Below, piece by piece: positions 1-8,006 of a DNA stretch of 64,000 nucleotides. This DNA is from Winogradskyella vincentii (lineage in GTDB: Bacteria; Bacteroidota; Bacteroidia; Flavobacteriales; Flavobacteriaceae): positions 521,270-585,269 of the forward strand of contig NZ_JAIUJS010000003.1 in NCBI RefSeq assembly GCF_020166345.1, in the 5' to 3' direction. Every line of letters begins with the position of its first letter. The stretch's first letter is position 1. Position numbers and translations under genes: made by a program. Below the pieces are notes generated by a model. The model ran no database searches. It saw nothing but the letters and a program-made list of their open reading frames with translations, and was not told the origin of the DNA.

Positions 1-222
1 ATATTGCTTGGCAGCTTCCGCATCAACTTTTCTTACTTCTGGATGATTGGCTAAACCAAGGTAATCGTTAATACTCCATGTAATAACCTCTTTACCTTGA
101 AAATTCATTCTATTAGAGATTTGACCTTCTAATTTAGGAAACACAAAATAACCTTCTGCCTGAGATGCCCATTTACCTAAAGGACCCTTATCTCTATAAA
201 TTTTCTCAAATAAATCTTTCAT
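1..222 (-). CDS. AONS-family PLP acyltransferase, 5' part (cut by window edge)
   Basis: The reverse strand from 222 reads open to the edge for 74 codons, starting MKDLFEKIYRDKGPLGKW and including the NDYLGLANHPEVR block. That block is typical of the alpha-oxoamine synthase family (glycine C-acetyltransferase, serine palmitoyltransferase, 8-amino-7-oxononanoate synthase). These PLP enzymes condense an amino acid with an acyl thioester. The catalytic lysine lies outside the window, so the substrate cannot be assigned. The gene follows a cysteine-synthase-like gene on the same strand. A strong terminator and its own TAnnTTTG box lie between them, so it is probably transcribed separately. It could be a serine palmitoyltransferase or a cysteate acyltransferase. 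Confidence 0.8.
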   Translation of the reverse strand, partial: MKDLFEKIYRDKGPLGKWASQAEGYFVFPKLEGQISNRMNFQGKEVITWSINDYLGLANHPEVRKVDAEAAKQY

Positions 223-314
223 TAGTTACGTTTGCCATTAATCGTTTAAATAGTGCTTTTCAATCACATAAATAAACTCTTAAAGTTTAGTTAATTTAAT
301 CTTGTTAGTTCGTG

Positions 315-322
315 CAAAATTA
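315..322 (-). promoter_or_regulatory. -7 promoter box for the AONS-family gene
   Basis: On the reverse strand this is TAATTTTG, an exact match to the Bacteroidota -7 consensus TAnnTTTG. It lies about 90 bases before the ATG and just downstream of the preceding gene's terminator. Confidence 0.5.
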
Positions 323-382
323 GTTAATAATATTATGACAGCATAATTTATTTTTATTGACTATTCACACTGTTTTCAACAT

Positions 383-414
383 AAAAAAACCTATCACAGT
401 ATTACCATGATAGG
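383..414 (-). terminator. Rho-independent terminator of the cysteine-synthase-like gene
   Basis: Arms CCTATCA (390-396) and TGATAGG (408-414) form a 7-bp stem. On the reverse strand the stem is followed by a run of seven T (383-389). It lies 24 bases after the stop of the gene at 438-1475. Confidence 0.8.
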
Positions 415-437
415 CTTTATCTATTATTAAAATAAAT

Positions 438-1475
438 TTATTTTATATACTCTATTGTAGTATGTACTTCATGCTTACTATCAAAGAATCCTTGATCTTC
501 CATCCATTTATCGCTATAGACCTTGCTCATATATCTTGAACCATGGTCTGGGAAAACCACAACAACCTTATCAGTTGATTTGAATTCTCCTTCTTCATTT
601 AATTGTTTGATTGCCTGCATCGCGGCACCACTCGTATATCCTACAAAAAGTCCTTCTGTATTAGAAATTTCTCTTGCTGTATGGGCACTTTCTTCATCTG
701 TTACCTTGACAAACTTATCAATTGCATCAAAATCTGTTGCAGTTGGAATTAAATTTTTGCCTAATCCTTCAATTCTATATGGATAAATCTCTTTGTCATC
801 AAATTCTCTGGTTTCATGGTATTTTTTCAATACCGAACCATAGGCATCAACGCCAATTATCTTAATATTAGGATTTTGCTCTTTCAAATATTTGGCAATC
901 CCTGAAATAGTTCCACCAGTTCCACTACAAGCCACAAGGTGTGTTATTTCACCTTCGGTCTGATCCCAAATTTCCGGACCTGTTGTGTTGTAGTGTGCAT
1001 CAATATTCAATTGATTAAAATATTGATTTATATAAATAGAACCCTTGATTTCTTCATGAAGGCGTTTTGCAACTTGATAGTAAGATCTAGGATCATCTGC
1101 ATTAACATGGGCAGGGCAAACATATACTTTTGCTCCCATTGACTTTAACATATCAATTTTATCCGCAGAAGACTTTGAACTCACCGCAAGAATGCATTCA
1201 TATCCTTTAATTATGCTTACCATAGCGATACTAAAACCAGTGTTACCAGATGTAGTTTCAATTATAGTATCACCAGGAGTTAAAATTCCTTGTCGCTCTG
1301 CTTCTTCAATAATGTGTAGTGCTATTCTATCTTTAGAGGAGTGACCTGGATTAAAAGCTTCTACTTTCGCGTAAAAATCACCGTCGAAATCGGCAGTCAT
1401 CTTGTTTAATTTGATTAAGGGTGTACTACCAATCAGCTGTAGTACGTTATCAAATACATTTTTGTTTTTACTCAT
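438..1475 (-). CDS. PLP-dependent cysteine synthase-family protein (possible cysteate synthase)
   Basis: This is a 345-residue fold-type II PLP enzyme. Visible motifs are the N-terminal [11 protein letters not shown], the Schiff-base lysine K48 in NPGHSSKDR, the substrate loop TSGNTGFS and the phosphate-binding GTGGTISG. The family (CysK, CysM, cystathionine beta-synthase, cysteate synthase) carries out beta-replacement on serine derivatives. The usual NPxxSVKDR block reads NPGHSSKDR here, so it is not a standard CysK. There is no SAT or sulfate-assimilation gene beside it. An AONS-family gene lies downstream, the combination used for sulfonolipid (capnine) synthesis in some Bacteroidota. That role is inference; an ordinary cysteine synthase remains possible. 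Confidence 0.85.
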   Translation of the reverse strand: MSKNKNVFDNVLQLIGSTPLIKLNKMTADFDGDFYAKVEAFNPGHSSKDRIALHIIEEAERQGILTPGDTIIETTSGNTGFSIAMVSIIKGYECILAVSSKSSADKIDMLKSMGAKVYVCPAHVNADDPRSYYQVAKRLHEEIKGSIYINQYFNQLNIDAHYNTTGPEIWDQTEGEITHLVACSGTGGTISGIAKYLKEQNPNIKIIGVDAYGSVLKKYHETREFDDKEIYPYRIEGLGKNLIPTATDFDAIDKFVKVTDEESAHTAREISNTEGLFVGYTSGAAMQAIKQLNEEGEFKSTDKVVVVFPDHGSRYMSKVYSDKWMEDQGFFDSKHEVHTTIEYIK

Positions 1476-1525
1476 AAATGCTATTTATCGCTCACCAATT
1501 TAACAAATTGATGACTTAAACCTCG

Positions 1526-1533
1526 CAAAAGTA
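1526..1533 (-). promoter_or_regulatory. -7 promoter box for the cysteine-synthase-like gene
   Basis: The reverse strand reads TACTTTTG, an exact TAnnTTTG match about 50 bases before the ATG at 1475, in the short gap after the oligopeptidase gene. Confidence 0.5.
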
Positions 1534-1548
1534 ACATTTTTTTTTAAA

Positions 1549-3609
1549 TCAGCCCCTTATTCCTTCAAGATCTAATAGGAAAGCAAATTCTTCTGCATCT
1601 TCTCTTAGACTCTCAAATCGGCCAGAAGCACCGCCATGTCCTGCATCCATATTGGTTCTTAGGTACAGCTGATTAGAATCTGTTTTCAACTCTCTTAATT
1701 TGGCAACCCATTTTGTTGGTTCCCAATATTGTACTTGAGAATCATGCAAACCTGAAGTTACAAGCATATGAGGGTATTTTTTTGCTTCTACATTGTCATA
1801 TGGCGAATAAGATTTCATATAGTCATAATATAACTTATCATTAGGGTTTCCCCATTCATCATATTCACCTGTAGTAAGTGGTATAGAATCATCTAGCATT
1901 GTGGTGATAACATCTACAAAAGGAACTGCCGCAATTACTCCATTATATAATTCTGGTGCCTCATTGATAACAGCACCAATTAATAGTCCACCTGCACTAC
2001 CTCCCATTGCATATAAATGTTTAGATGATGTAAATCTTTGTTTTATTAGCTCAATTGAACAATTTATGAAATCTGAAAATGAATTTTTCTTATTAAGCAA
2101 CTTACCATCTTCATACCATGGCCTTCCTAGATATTCTCCACCCCGCACATGAGCTATCGCATAAATAAATCCTCTATCTAATAAACTCAGTCTAATAGTT
2201 GAAAAATATGGGTCTACTGTAGAACCATAACTTCCATAAGCATATTGCAACAATGGATTTTTTCCATTTTTTTTAATCCCTTTTTTATATACAATTGAAA
2301 TTGGAATCTTAGCTCCGTCTTCTGCCTTGGCCCAGATTCTTTCTGATATATAATTTTCTTTTTTGAATTTACCTCCTAAGACTTCCTGTTCTTTTAAAAC
2401 TATCTTTGATTTGGTTTTTAGATTATATTCTATAATAGAAGCAGGTGTTGTTAAGGAATTGTATCCATATCTTAAGACATCAGTATCAAATTCAATATTA
2501 GTAGTAGTGTAGCATGTATACGTCTCATTATCAAAAGGTAAATAATAGTCCTCATGATTATCCCAACGTTTTATCCTTATTTGGTTTAAGCCATTGCTCC
2601 GTTCACTAATTACCAAATAATCCTTAAAAATATCTATGTTTTCAATTAAAACATCATTTCGGTGAGAAACTACATCTTCCCATTTTTCAATGGAAGTATC
2701 ATGTATTGAAGTTTTCATTAATTTGAAGTTGGTAGAATTGTCTTTATTAGTCAGAACGAAAAAATGATCCTTGTAATGAGAAATACTGTATTCTACACCT
2801 CTTATTCTTTCTTGAAATAATTGAAACTTACCCTCTGGTTTATCAGCATCTAAAATATGATATTCGTTAGTTAATGTACTGTAACAAGCAATGATGATAT
2901 ATCTTCTTGATTTGGTCTTGTAAACTGTAACACCAAATGTAGTATCACCTTCTTCAAATAACAAGTCATCCTGATTATCTCCGAGCTTGTGCTTGTAGAT
3001 TTGATGTGCTCTTAAGGTAACTTGATCCTTCTTTGTATAGAAGATTGTTTTATTATCATTTGCCCAACTGGATGAACCAGTTGTGCTTTCCATTGAATCC
3101 TTAAGAATCTCTCGAGTAACTAAATTTTTTATATAAATCGTATATTGACGTCTACCTGTTAGATCAATTCCATAGGACACCAATTTATTGTCTGGGCTAA
3201 TACTTATACCAACAATTTTGAAATAATTATGCCCTTCTGCCATTTCATTGCAATCAAAAAGGAGTTCCTCAGGGTTATCTAGAGAATCTTTTTTTCGAGT
3301 ATAAATGGGATAATCTTTGCCTTTCTCAAACTTTGTGATATACCAGTAACCATTGTATTTATAAGGCACAGACGAATCATCTTCTTTTATTCTAGCCTTC
3401 ATTTCTATGAATAAACTTTCTTGAAATTCCTTTGTATGAGACATTTTCTCATCACAATAATTATTTTCAGCCTTTAAGTAATCAATTACCTCTTTATTTT
3501 CTCTTTCATTCATCCAAAAGTAGTTGTCGATTCGCACATCACCATGCATTTCTAATCTCTGTGGCTTTTTCTTCGCTATTGGATAAATTGAATTTGATTT
3601 CTTTAACAT
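1549..3609 (-). CDS. ptrB: S9 family prolyl oligopeptidase / oligopeptidase B
   Basis: A serine peptidase of 686 residues. The N-terminal beta-propeller begins with the family hallmark HGDVRIDNYFWMNERENKEV. The C-terminal alpha/beta-hydrolase domain carries the nucleophile in GGSAGG, the acidic residue in SGLHDSQVQYWEP and the histidine in DAGHGGASGR. Oligopeptidase B cleaves short peptides after basic residues. No signal peptide is visible, so it is probably cytoplasmic. The frame stays open upstream to 3732, but that extension would overlap the divergent ybaB gene and lacks family sequence. I therefore chose the ATG at 3609. Its 3' end is separate from the cysteine-synthase-like gene, which has its own promoter. 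Confidence 0.92.
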   Translation of the reverse strand: MLKKSNSIYPIAKKKPQRLEMHGDVRIDNYFWMNERENKEVIDYLKAENNYCDEKMSHTKEFQESLFIEMKARIKEDDSSVPYKYNGYWYITKFEKGKDYPIYTRKKDSLDNPEELLFDCNEMAEGHNYFKIVGISISPDNKLVSYGIDLTGRRQYTIYIKNLVTREILKDSMESTTGSSSWANDNKTIFYTKKDQVTLRAHQIYKHKLGDNQDDLLFEEGDTTFGVTVYKTKSRRYIIIACYSTLTNEYHILDADKPEGKFQLFQERIRGVEYSISHYKDHFFVLTNKDNSTNFKLMKTSIHDTSIEKWEDVVSHRNDVLIENIDIFKDYLVISERSNGLNQIRIKRWDNHEDYYLPFDNETYTCYTTTNIEFDTDVLRYGYNSLTTPASIIEYNLKTKSKIVLKEQEVLGGKFKKENYISERIWAKAEDGAKIPISIVYKKGIKKNGKNPLLQYAYGSYGSTVDPYFSTIRLSLLDRGFIYAIAHVRGGEYLGRPWYEDGKLLNKKNSFSDFINCSIELIKQRFTSSKHLYAMGGSAGGLLIGAVINEAPELYNGVIAAVPFVDVITTMLDDSIPLTTGEYDEWGNPNDKLYYDYMKSYSPYDNVEAKKYPHMLVTSGLHDSQVQYWEPTKWVAKLRELKTDSNQLYLRTNMDAGHGGASGRFESLREDAEEFAFLLDLEGIRG

Positions 3610-3650
3610 TGCTTTATAATTATTTAGACTAGAAAAGTTGGGCAATTTAC

Positions 3651-3658
3651 TAATTTTG
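3651..3658 (+). promoter_or_regulatory. -7 promoter box for ybaB
   Basis: TAATTTTG is an exact TAnnTTTG match 27 bases before the ybaB ATG at 3685. It lies in the divergent gap between the oligopeptidase and ybaB. Confidence 0.5.
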
Positions 3659-3684
3659 TACTCCACAATATAAAATTGAAGAAT

Positions 3685-4008
3685 ATGTTTGGAGATATGA
3701 TGGGTATGATGAATAAACTTAAAGAAGCCCAAAAGAAAGTTGAAGAAACAAAAGAGCGATTAAATACAGTACTTCTTGATCAGTCGAGCAATGACAATAA
3801 ACTCTCTGTTACGATTACTGCAAACCGTACTATAAAATCATTAAGAATAGACGATGAACTACTTGAAGACAAAGAAATGCTTGAAGATTACCTAATCTTA
3901 ACTTTAAATAAAGCAATAGAAAAGGCTTCAAAAGTCAATGAAGCTGAATTGGCTGCTGTTGCGAAAGAAGGTATGCCTAATATACCAGGAATGGATATGT
4001 TTAAATAA
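3685..4008 (+). CDS. ybaB: YbaB/EbfC family nucleoid-associated protein
   Basis: A 107-residue protein starting [20 protein letters not shown], with the acidic [15 protein letters not shown] block and a methionine-rich tail. These are typical of the small dimeric YbaB/EbfC DNA-binding proteins that coat the nucleoid. An in-frame TTG nine bases upstream (3676) would add three residues. The ATG at 3685 matches the usual family N-terminus, so I prefer it. It is divergent from the oligopeptidase and convergent with threonine aldolase, whose stop lies 8 bases away. In many bacteria ybaB sits beside dnaX or recR; here it does not. Confidence 0.93.
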   Translation: MFGDMMGMMNKLKEAQKKVEETKERLNTVLLDQSSNDNKLSVTITANRTIKSLRIDDELLEDKEMLEDYLILTLNKAIEKASKVNEAELAAVAKEGMPNIPGMDMFK

Positions 4009-4015
4009 AAGGATA

Positions 4016-5041
4016 CTAAAATTTTAGACTCTTTAAAATTTTTAAATGAGAATCGTGCATCTCATCTATATAATCTAAATGCGTAACCATTCTTAATTTG
4101 TTGCTACCCATACCTATTATATGAATATTTTTTTCAGTTAAAGTATTTAAAAAGTCTTTTTCGCTTACAGAATCTTTTAGTTCAAAAATTATGATATTTG
4201 TTTCAATAGGTTCAACCTTTTTAATAAAGGTTAATGATTCTAAAACTTCACCTATTTCTTTGGCTTTTAAATGATCTTGCTTCAAGCGCTCAATATTGTT
4301 GTCTAGAGCATATAATCCTGCTGCTGCCAAATAACCAACTTGGCGCATACCACCACCAAATATTTTTCTTATTCTAATGGCGTGTTGCATCAACTCATTA
4401 TTTCCAATCAAGACAGATCCAATAGGACAACCAAGACCTTTGCTGAGACAAACTGAAATGGTGTCGAATAATTCACCATATTTCTTTGGTTTATGATCTA
4501 ATGTCACCAACGCATTCCACAGCCTTGCGCCATCCAAGTGATATCCAAGATTATGTTTATGAGCTACTTCCCTAATTTTCTTAAGTTCTTCAAAATCCCA
4601 ACATGCACCGCCTCCTTTATTGGTGGTATTTTCTACCTCAATTAACGAGGTTAATGGGCTATGATAAAAATCCGGTGGGTTTATAGAAGCTTCTGCTTGT
4701 TGAGCTGTAAACATTCCTCTATCCCCATCAACAAGTTTGCAAGATATTCCACTGTTAAATGATGCCCCTCCTCCTTCGTAATTATATATATGTGCATATT
4801 TATCACAAATAACTTGTTCTCCAGGGTTTGTGTGTAATTTCAATGCTGCTTGATTTGCCATACTTCCAGTAGGAAAAAACAAGGCCCTATCCATCCCAAA
4901 CATACTTGCAAGCTTTTCCTCTAAGGCATTAACTGTGGGATCTTCTTTATATACATCATCTCCAACTTCTGCGTTTAACATGGCATTTAACATGCCTTTA
5001 GACGGCTTGGTTACAGTATCGCTTCTTAAATCTATAATCAT
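4016..5041 (-). CDS. ltaE: Low-specificity L-threonine aldolase
   Basis: A fold-type I PLP enzyme of 341 residues. It starts MIIDLRSDTVTKPS, the family signature, and has the cofactor-binding FFPTGSMANQ, the aspartate in GYHLDGARLWNA and the Schiff-base lysine K201 in SVCLSKGLGCPIGS. Threonine aldolase cleaves L-threonine or allo-threonine to glycine and acetaldehyde. Length and motifs are complete. It is a single-gene unit with its own promoter box and faces ybaB tail to tail. Related beta-eliminating lyases (for example tyrosine phenol-lyase) are longer and lack this N-terminus. Confidence 0.93.
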   Translation of the reverse strand: MIIDLRSDTVTKPSKGMLNAMLNAEVGDDVYKEDPTVNALEEKLASMFGMDRALFFPTGSMANQAALKLHTNPGEQVICDKYAHIYNYEGGGASFNSGISCKLVDGDRGMFTAQQAEASINPPDFYHSPLTSLIEVENTTNKGGGACWDFEELKKIREVAHKHNLGYHLDGARLWNALVTLDHKPKKYGELFDTISVCLSKGLGCPIGSVLIGNNELMQHAIRIRKIFGGGMRQVGYLAAAGLYALDNNIERLKQDHLKAKEIGEVLESLTFIKKVEPIETNIIIFELKDSVSEKDFLNTLTEKNIHIIGMGSNKLRMVTHLDYIDEMHDSHLKILKSLKF

Positions 5042-5059
5042 TTTTGGTTAAGGTTTTTT

Positions 5060-5067
5060 CAAAAATA
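5060..5067 (-). promoter_or_regulatory. -7 promoter box for threonine aldolase
   Basis: The reverse strand reads TATTTTTG, an exact TAnnTTTG match about 19 bases before the ATG at 5041. Confidence 0.5.
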
Positions 5068-5257
5068 CTTTTTATTACAAAACTGAATAAATTCTAATAT
5101 TTTTTTTCCAGGTAGTTTTGTTACTTATGTCGATGAATTTTGGCGTTAATCTATTTAACCTAAAAATGCATGTTTTCAACCAGTTTATTGTGTGTTAAAA
5201 TTAATATAAAATAACTTTGAAAATAATGCTATTAATCATTTATACAATTAATTAATT

Positions 5258-6730
5258 ATGAAACATTTTACTAAACTAACGCTATTAGCCTTGCTAGTGG
5301 TATTCGCGTCGTGTCAAAACGAATCAGTACAAGAAGACGCACCAGAACAAGCCTTATTGAGATTTAAAGATGGACAAGTTGTCTCAGATGGTGAAGAGGA
5401 CAAAGAATTAATGTTCGACGGAGAAAGTGAAATACTGAGATCTTCTAAGGATTCTTTTAGTACAAAAACAAGTAACTGTACACCAGATCTTTTAGATACA
5501 GGTCTTAATTCATCTGTAAATATTGATGTTGTAAATAAACCTGGAACAGGAGGTTATTTTGATATTTCCTTAGATGGGGGTGAGATCATCCAAGCCTATT
5601 GTGCAGATCAGCAACCAAGTTTAGGTGTTAATGATGACGGTTTAGATTTCAGTGTTGTGTCAACCTATGATGATGGCCAACTTCAAGGTTCTGGGCAGTT
5701 TGCGAGTGTATTTGCAAATCCGCAAAATTTTGATAAAGTTAACTGGATGTTGAATAATATTGATATCAGTGAAGGGTCAGAATATACATATGGTCATGTG
5801 CAATATGCTATTTGGAAATTAATTGAAGGAGCAGACAATTTTGTAAATGACTTCCCTTTGTATCTTACAAACCCAACAAATAATTGGAATAGTGACGATA
5901 TAATCAAAGCTGAAGAAATCTACGATATGGCTATCGCAAACGGTGAAGGTTTTGAACCTGGTTGTGGTGAAATGTTAGGATTAGTATTGATTCCAGCTAA
6001 TTTTGAAGTAGTACAGTCAATTTTAATTTCTAGAGAAATTCCGGACGAAGAAGATTGTGAAACTACTACCCTAACGGATGGTGATTGTACAGGTTGCGAT
6101 GCGAGTATGTCCGTAACTTATTCTTGCGACTGCCAATGTGTAGAGGTCAGTGCTTGTAAAGACTTATCAAATATAGTTTTATTAACCGCAGATGGCACTG
6201 AAGTAAAATACGAAGATCTAGAGGGTCAAACAGCCAATTTATGTTCACCTGATGGATCTCCGATTGTTAGTGTATGGGTAAAAGCAGGATGTTTTAGAAG
6301 TGGAGATGGACCAGGCTACGGACGTAGATTTGACAATCCAAATCCAGATTGTTCTGTACCTGAAGAAGAATGTGAAGACTGTTTGGGTAAAGTTACGGAC
6401 CTAACACTAAACTGGGATTGGCATAATGATTATCGAGTGAAAGTTTACCAACGTCGTGGGAATACACGTTACGCAAGAAAAATATTTGACCAAGTAGTTG
6501 GTCCGAATGAAGATTTCACGATTGAAGGTGCTAATTCAAATGGTACATTTGGAAAATGGGTTTATATATTTGTAGGAAATTGCTACTACACCAAAATTAA
6601 GACAAACTGTCACATTAATATTGGCCCAGGCTACAGACGAGGTGTCATTGAAGTCGTTAGCGGGCAGAGTTCTCTTGGTGGAGAATTATGTGAATATGAA
6701 CCTCCTCACAGCTGGTGTTGGTGGTGGTAA
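5258..6730 (+). CDS. Surface lipoprotein with a thioester-domain-like segment and CWWW tail
   Basis: A 490-residue lipoprotein with signal peptide 1-18 and lipobox Cys19 (LVVFASC). Residues about 70-260 contain IQAYCADQQP (Cys115) and HVQYAIWKLIEG (Gln182). This resembles the paired Cys and [TV]QxAIW motifs of Cys-Gln thioester adhesion domains (PF08341-like). A cysteine-rich middle (275-370) follows, with many C-x(2)-C spacings. A C-terminal beta-rich region ends in HSWCWWW. I know no named full-length homologue, and the thioester reading rests on motif resemblance. It is monocistronic and convergent with the ATP-grasp gene, sharing one terminator. The 216-base upstream gap shows no clear promoter box. 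Confidence 0.75.
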   Translation: MKHFTKLTLLALLVVFASCQNESVQEDAPEQALLRFKDGQVVSDGEEDKELMFDGESEILRSSKDSFSTKTSNCTPDLLDTGLNSSVNIDVVNKPGTGGYFDISLDGGEIIQAYCADQQPSLGVNDDGLDFSVVSTYDDGQLQGSGQFASVFANPQNFDKVNWMLNNIDISEGSEYTYGHVQYAIWKLIEGADNFVNDFPLYLTNPTNNWNSDDIIKAEEIYDMAIANGEGFEPGCGEMLGLVLIPANFEVVQSILISREIPDEEDCETTTLTDGDCTGCDASMSVTYSCDCQCVEVSACKDLSNIVLLTADGTEVKYEDLEGQTANLCSPDGSPIVSVWVKAGCFRSGDGPGYGRRFDNPNPDCSVPEEECEDCLGKVTDLTLNWDWHNDYRVKVYQRRGNTRYARKIFDQVVGPNEDFTIEGANSNGTFGKWVYIFVGNCYYTKIKTNCHINIGPGYRRGVIEVVSGQSSLGGELCEYEPPHSWCWWW

Positions 6731-6755
6731 TCACATAAAAATTTATAAAGTATAT

Positions 6756-6786
6756 AAAAAGAGGTGCAATTATGCACCTCTTTTTT
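6756..6786. terminator. Bidirectional terminator
   Basis: GAGGTGCA (6761-6768) pairs with TGCACCTC (6773-6780). An A-run lies on the left and a T-run on the right. It can stop the lipoprotein gene (+) and the ATP-grasp gene (-). Confidence 0.88.
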
Positions 6787-6812
6787 AATATAATGGTTAC
6801 TAAATTATTTAT

Positions 6813-7943
6813 TTATGCTTGAGATAAAACATTCTTCATACGCCAAATAAATTTATTAATTGTAGTTAATGGATCCTTCATTACAAACCTGATCGGTGAA
6901 CAACTCCACAAATATTTGAGTTTAATTAAGCGGAAAGGATTATGTTTCAAATGAATAAAAAGACCCTTTAAACTTAAAAAATTACTGTTGTTATAGGAAT
7001 CAAGTGGTTTAATATCTTTGTTTAAACATAAAAGACAATATAAGTATGGGAAATTAACTCCATATAATGCAGACAATTCTGTATTAACCCAAAATCTTGG
7101 ATTTATTTCAATAATCTTAAATGCTTTGTCATTTATGTCAAATCTGCAATCTATATTCGCTACTCCCGACCAATCAAGACTTTTCATTAAATTATCAATT
7201 GTATTTAGTAATTGTTCGTCATTAATAAAATTAAATCCCAATTGATATGATCTGTTTTTTTTATCAGTAACACTACTTCTTTTTTGCATAGTATGAAACA
7301 ATATATCTCCATTCTTACAAAGCACATTACAACTAACGTCAAAACCTACAATATGTTCTTGGAAAAGTATGGCACATCCATATGAATTTTTTTCAAGGTA
7401 TTTCACGGCATCATTCTGCGAAGAAATTAATTTTACTCCTCGTCCAGCATTAAAACCAACTACAGGTTTTGCAATTAATGGAAAATCTATTTTTTTTGAA
7501 TTATTGAAATTTCCATCCATCGATATAAAACCCTTAGGAGTTGGTATATTATTACTTTCCATATGCTCATAAAGAGAATATTTATTTCTAGCAATATCAA
7601 AATTCTCAAGACTCGGTAATAGACATAATTTATCTTTATGTCTTAGAAAGGTTTTATTCTTTATTAACTTTCTAAACCCTATTTCAAAAACTGGAATTAT
7701 TAAGTCTATATTATATCTTTCTACTAGTTCATTTATTGATTCAACCCATTCCCTTTCATCCGTTTCTTCCTTGAAAATAAATTTTTCAATGAATCTTGAA
7801 TATTTCATGTAGTGGTTTTTAGATGAAGACAAAACGTAAATTGTAATGTTTGATTGAAGGGACAAGCTATATACAACATTCAATAGCATATTGTCTTCTC
7901 CATCAGGTATAAGTACAGAAATATCTCGTAATTTTTCGTCCAT
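6813..7943 (-). CDS. ATP-grasp domain protein (carboxylate-amine/thiol ligase type)
   Basis: A 376-residue soluble protein. The N-terminal part is pre-ATP-grasp-like (ISVLIPDGEDN...LIIPVFEIG). The ATP-grasp core has the lysine-bearing FPLIAKPVVGFNAGRGVKLI, FQEHIVGFDVSCNVLC and the metal-binding KIIEINPRFWVN. Such enzymes form acyl-phosphate intermediates and join a carboxylate to an amine or similar nucleophile. The closest recognisable style is the carbamoyl-phosphate-synthase-like group used in cell-surface or peptide modification. The substrate is unknown. It is a single gene, tail to tail with the lipoprotein and downstream of a metalloprotease on the same strand with a 63-base gap. Confidence 0.85.
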   Translation of the reverse strand: MDEKLRDISVLIPDGEDNMLLNVVYSLSLQSNITIYVLSSSKNHYMKYSRFIEKFIFKEETDEREWVESINELVERYNIDLIIPVFEIGFRKLIKNKTFLRHKDKLCLLPSLENFDIARNKYSLYEHMESNNIPTPKGFISMDGNFNNSKKIDFPLIAKPVVGFNAGRGVKLISSQNDAVKYLEKNSYGCAILFQEHIVGFDVSCNVLCKNGDILFHTMQKRSSVTDKKNRSYQLGFNFINDEQLLNTIDNLMKSLDWSGVANIDCRFDINDKAFKIIEINPRFWVNTELSALYGVNFPYLYCLLCLNKDIKPLDSYNNSNFLSLKGLFIHLKHNPFRLIKLKYLWSCSPIRFVMKDPLTTINKFIWRMKNVLSQA

Positions 7944-8006
7944 TAAACTGTGGAGCTGTGTTTTAAAGTGAAGTTTTAAGAATTGTAATTAATAGCAAGA
8001 GTAAAA

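Noticed and set aside
3610..3732. N-terminal extension of the oligopeptidase to 3732
   Set aside because: It would overlap the divergent ybaB start and its promoter box, and adds residues unlike the family. The start at 3609 gives the usual N-terminus.
6000..6730. CWWW-tailed region as a ribosomally made modified peptide precursor
   Set aside because: The protein is a 490-residue lipoprotein with folded-domain character. No leader/core layout or maturase operon is present apart from the convergent ATP-grasp gene.
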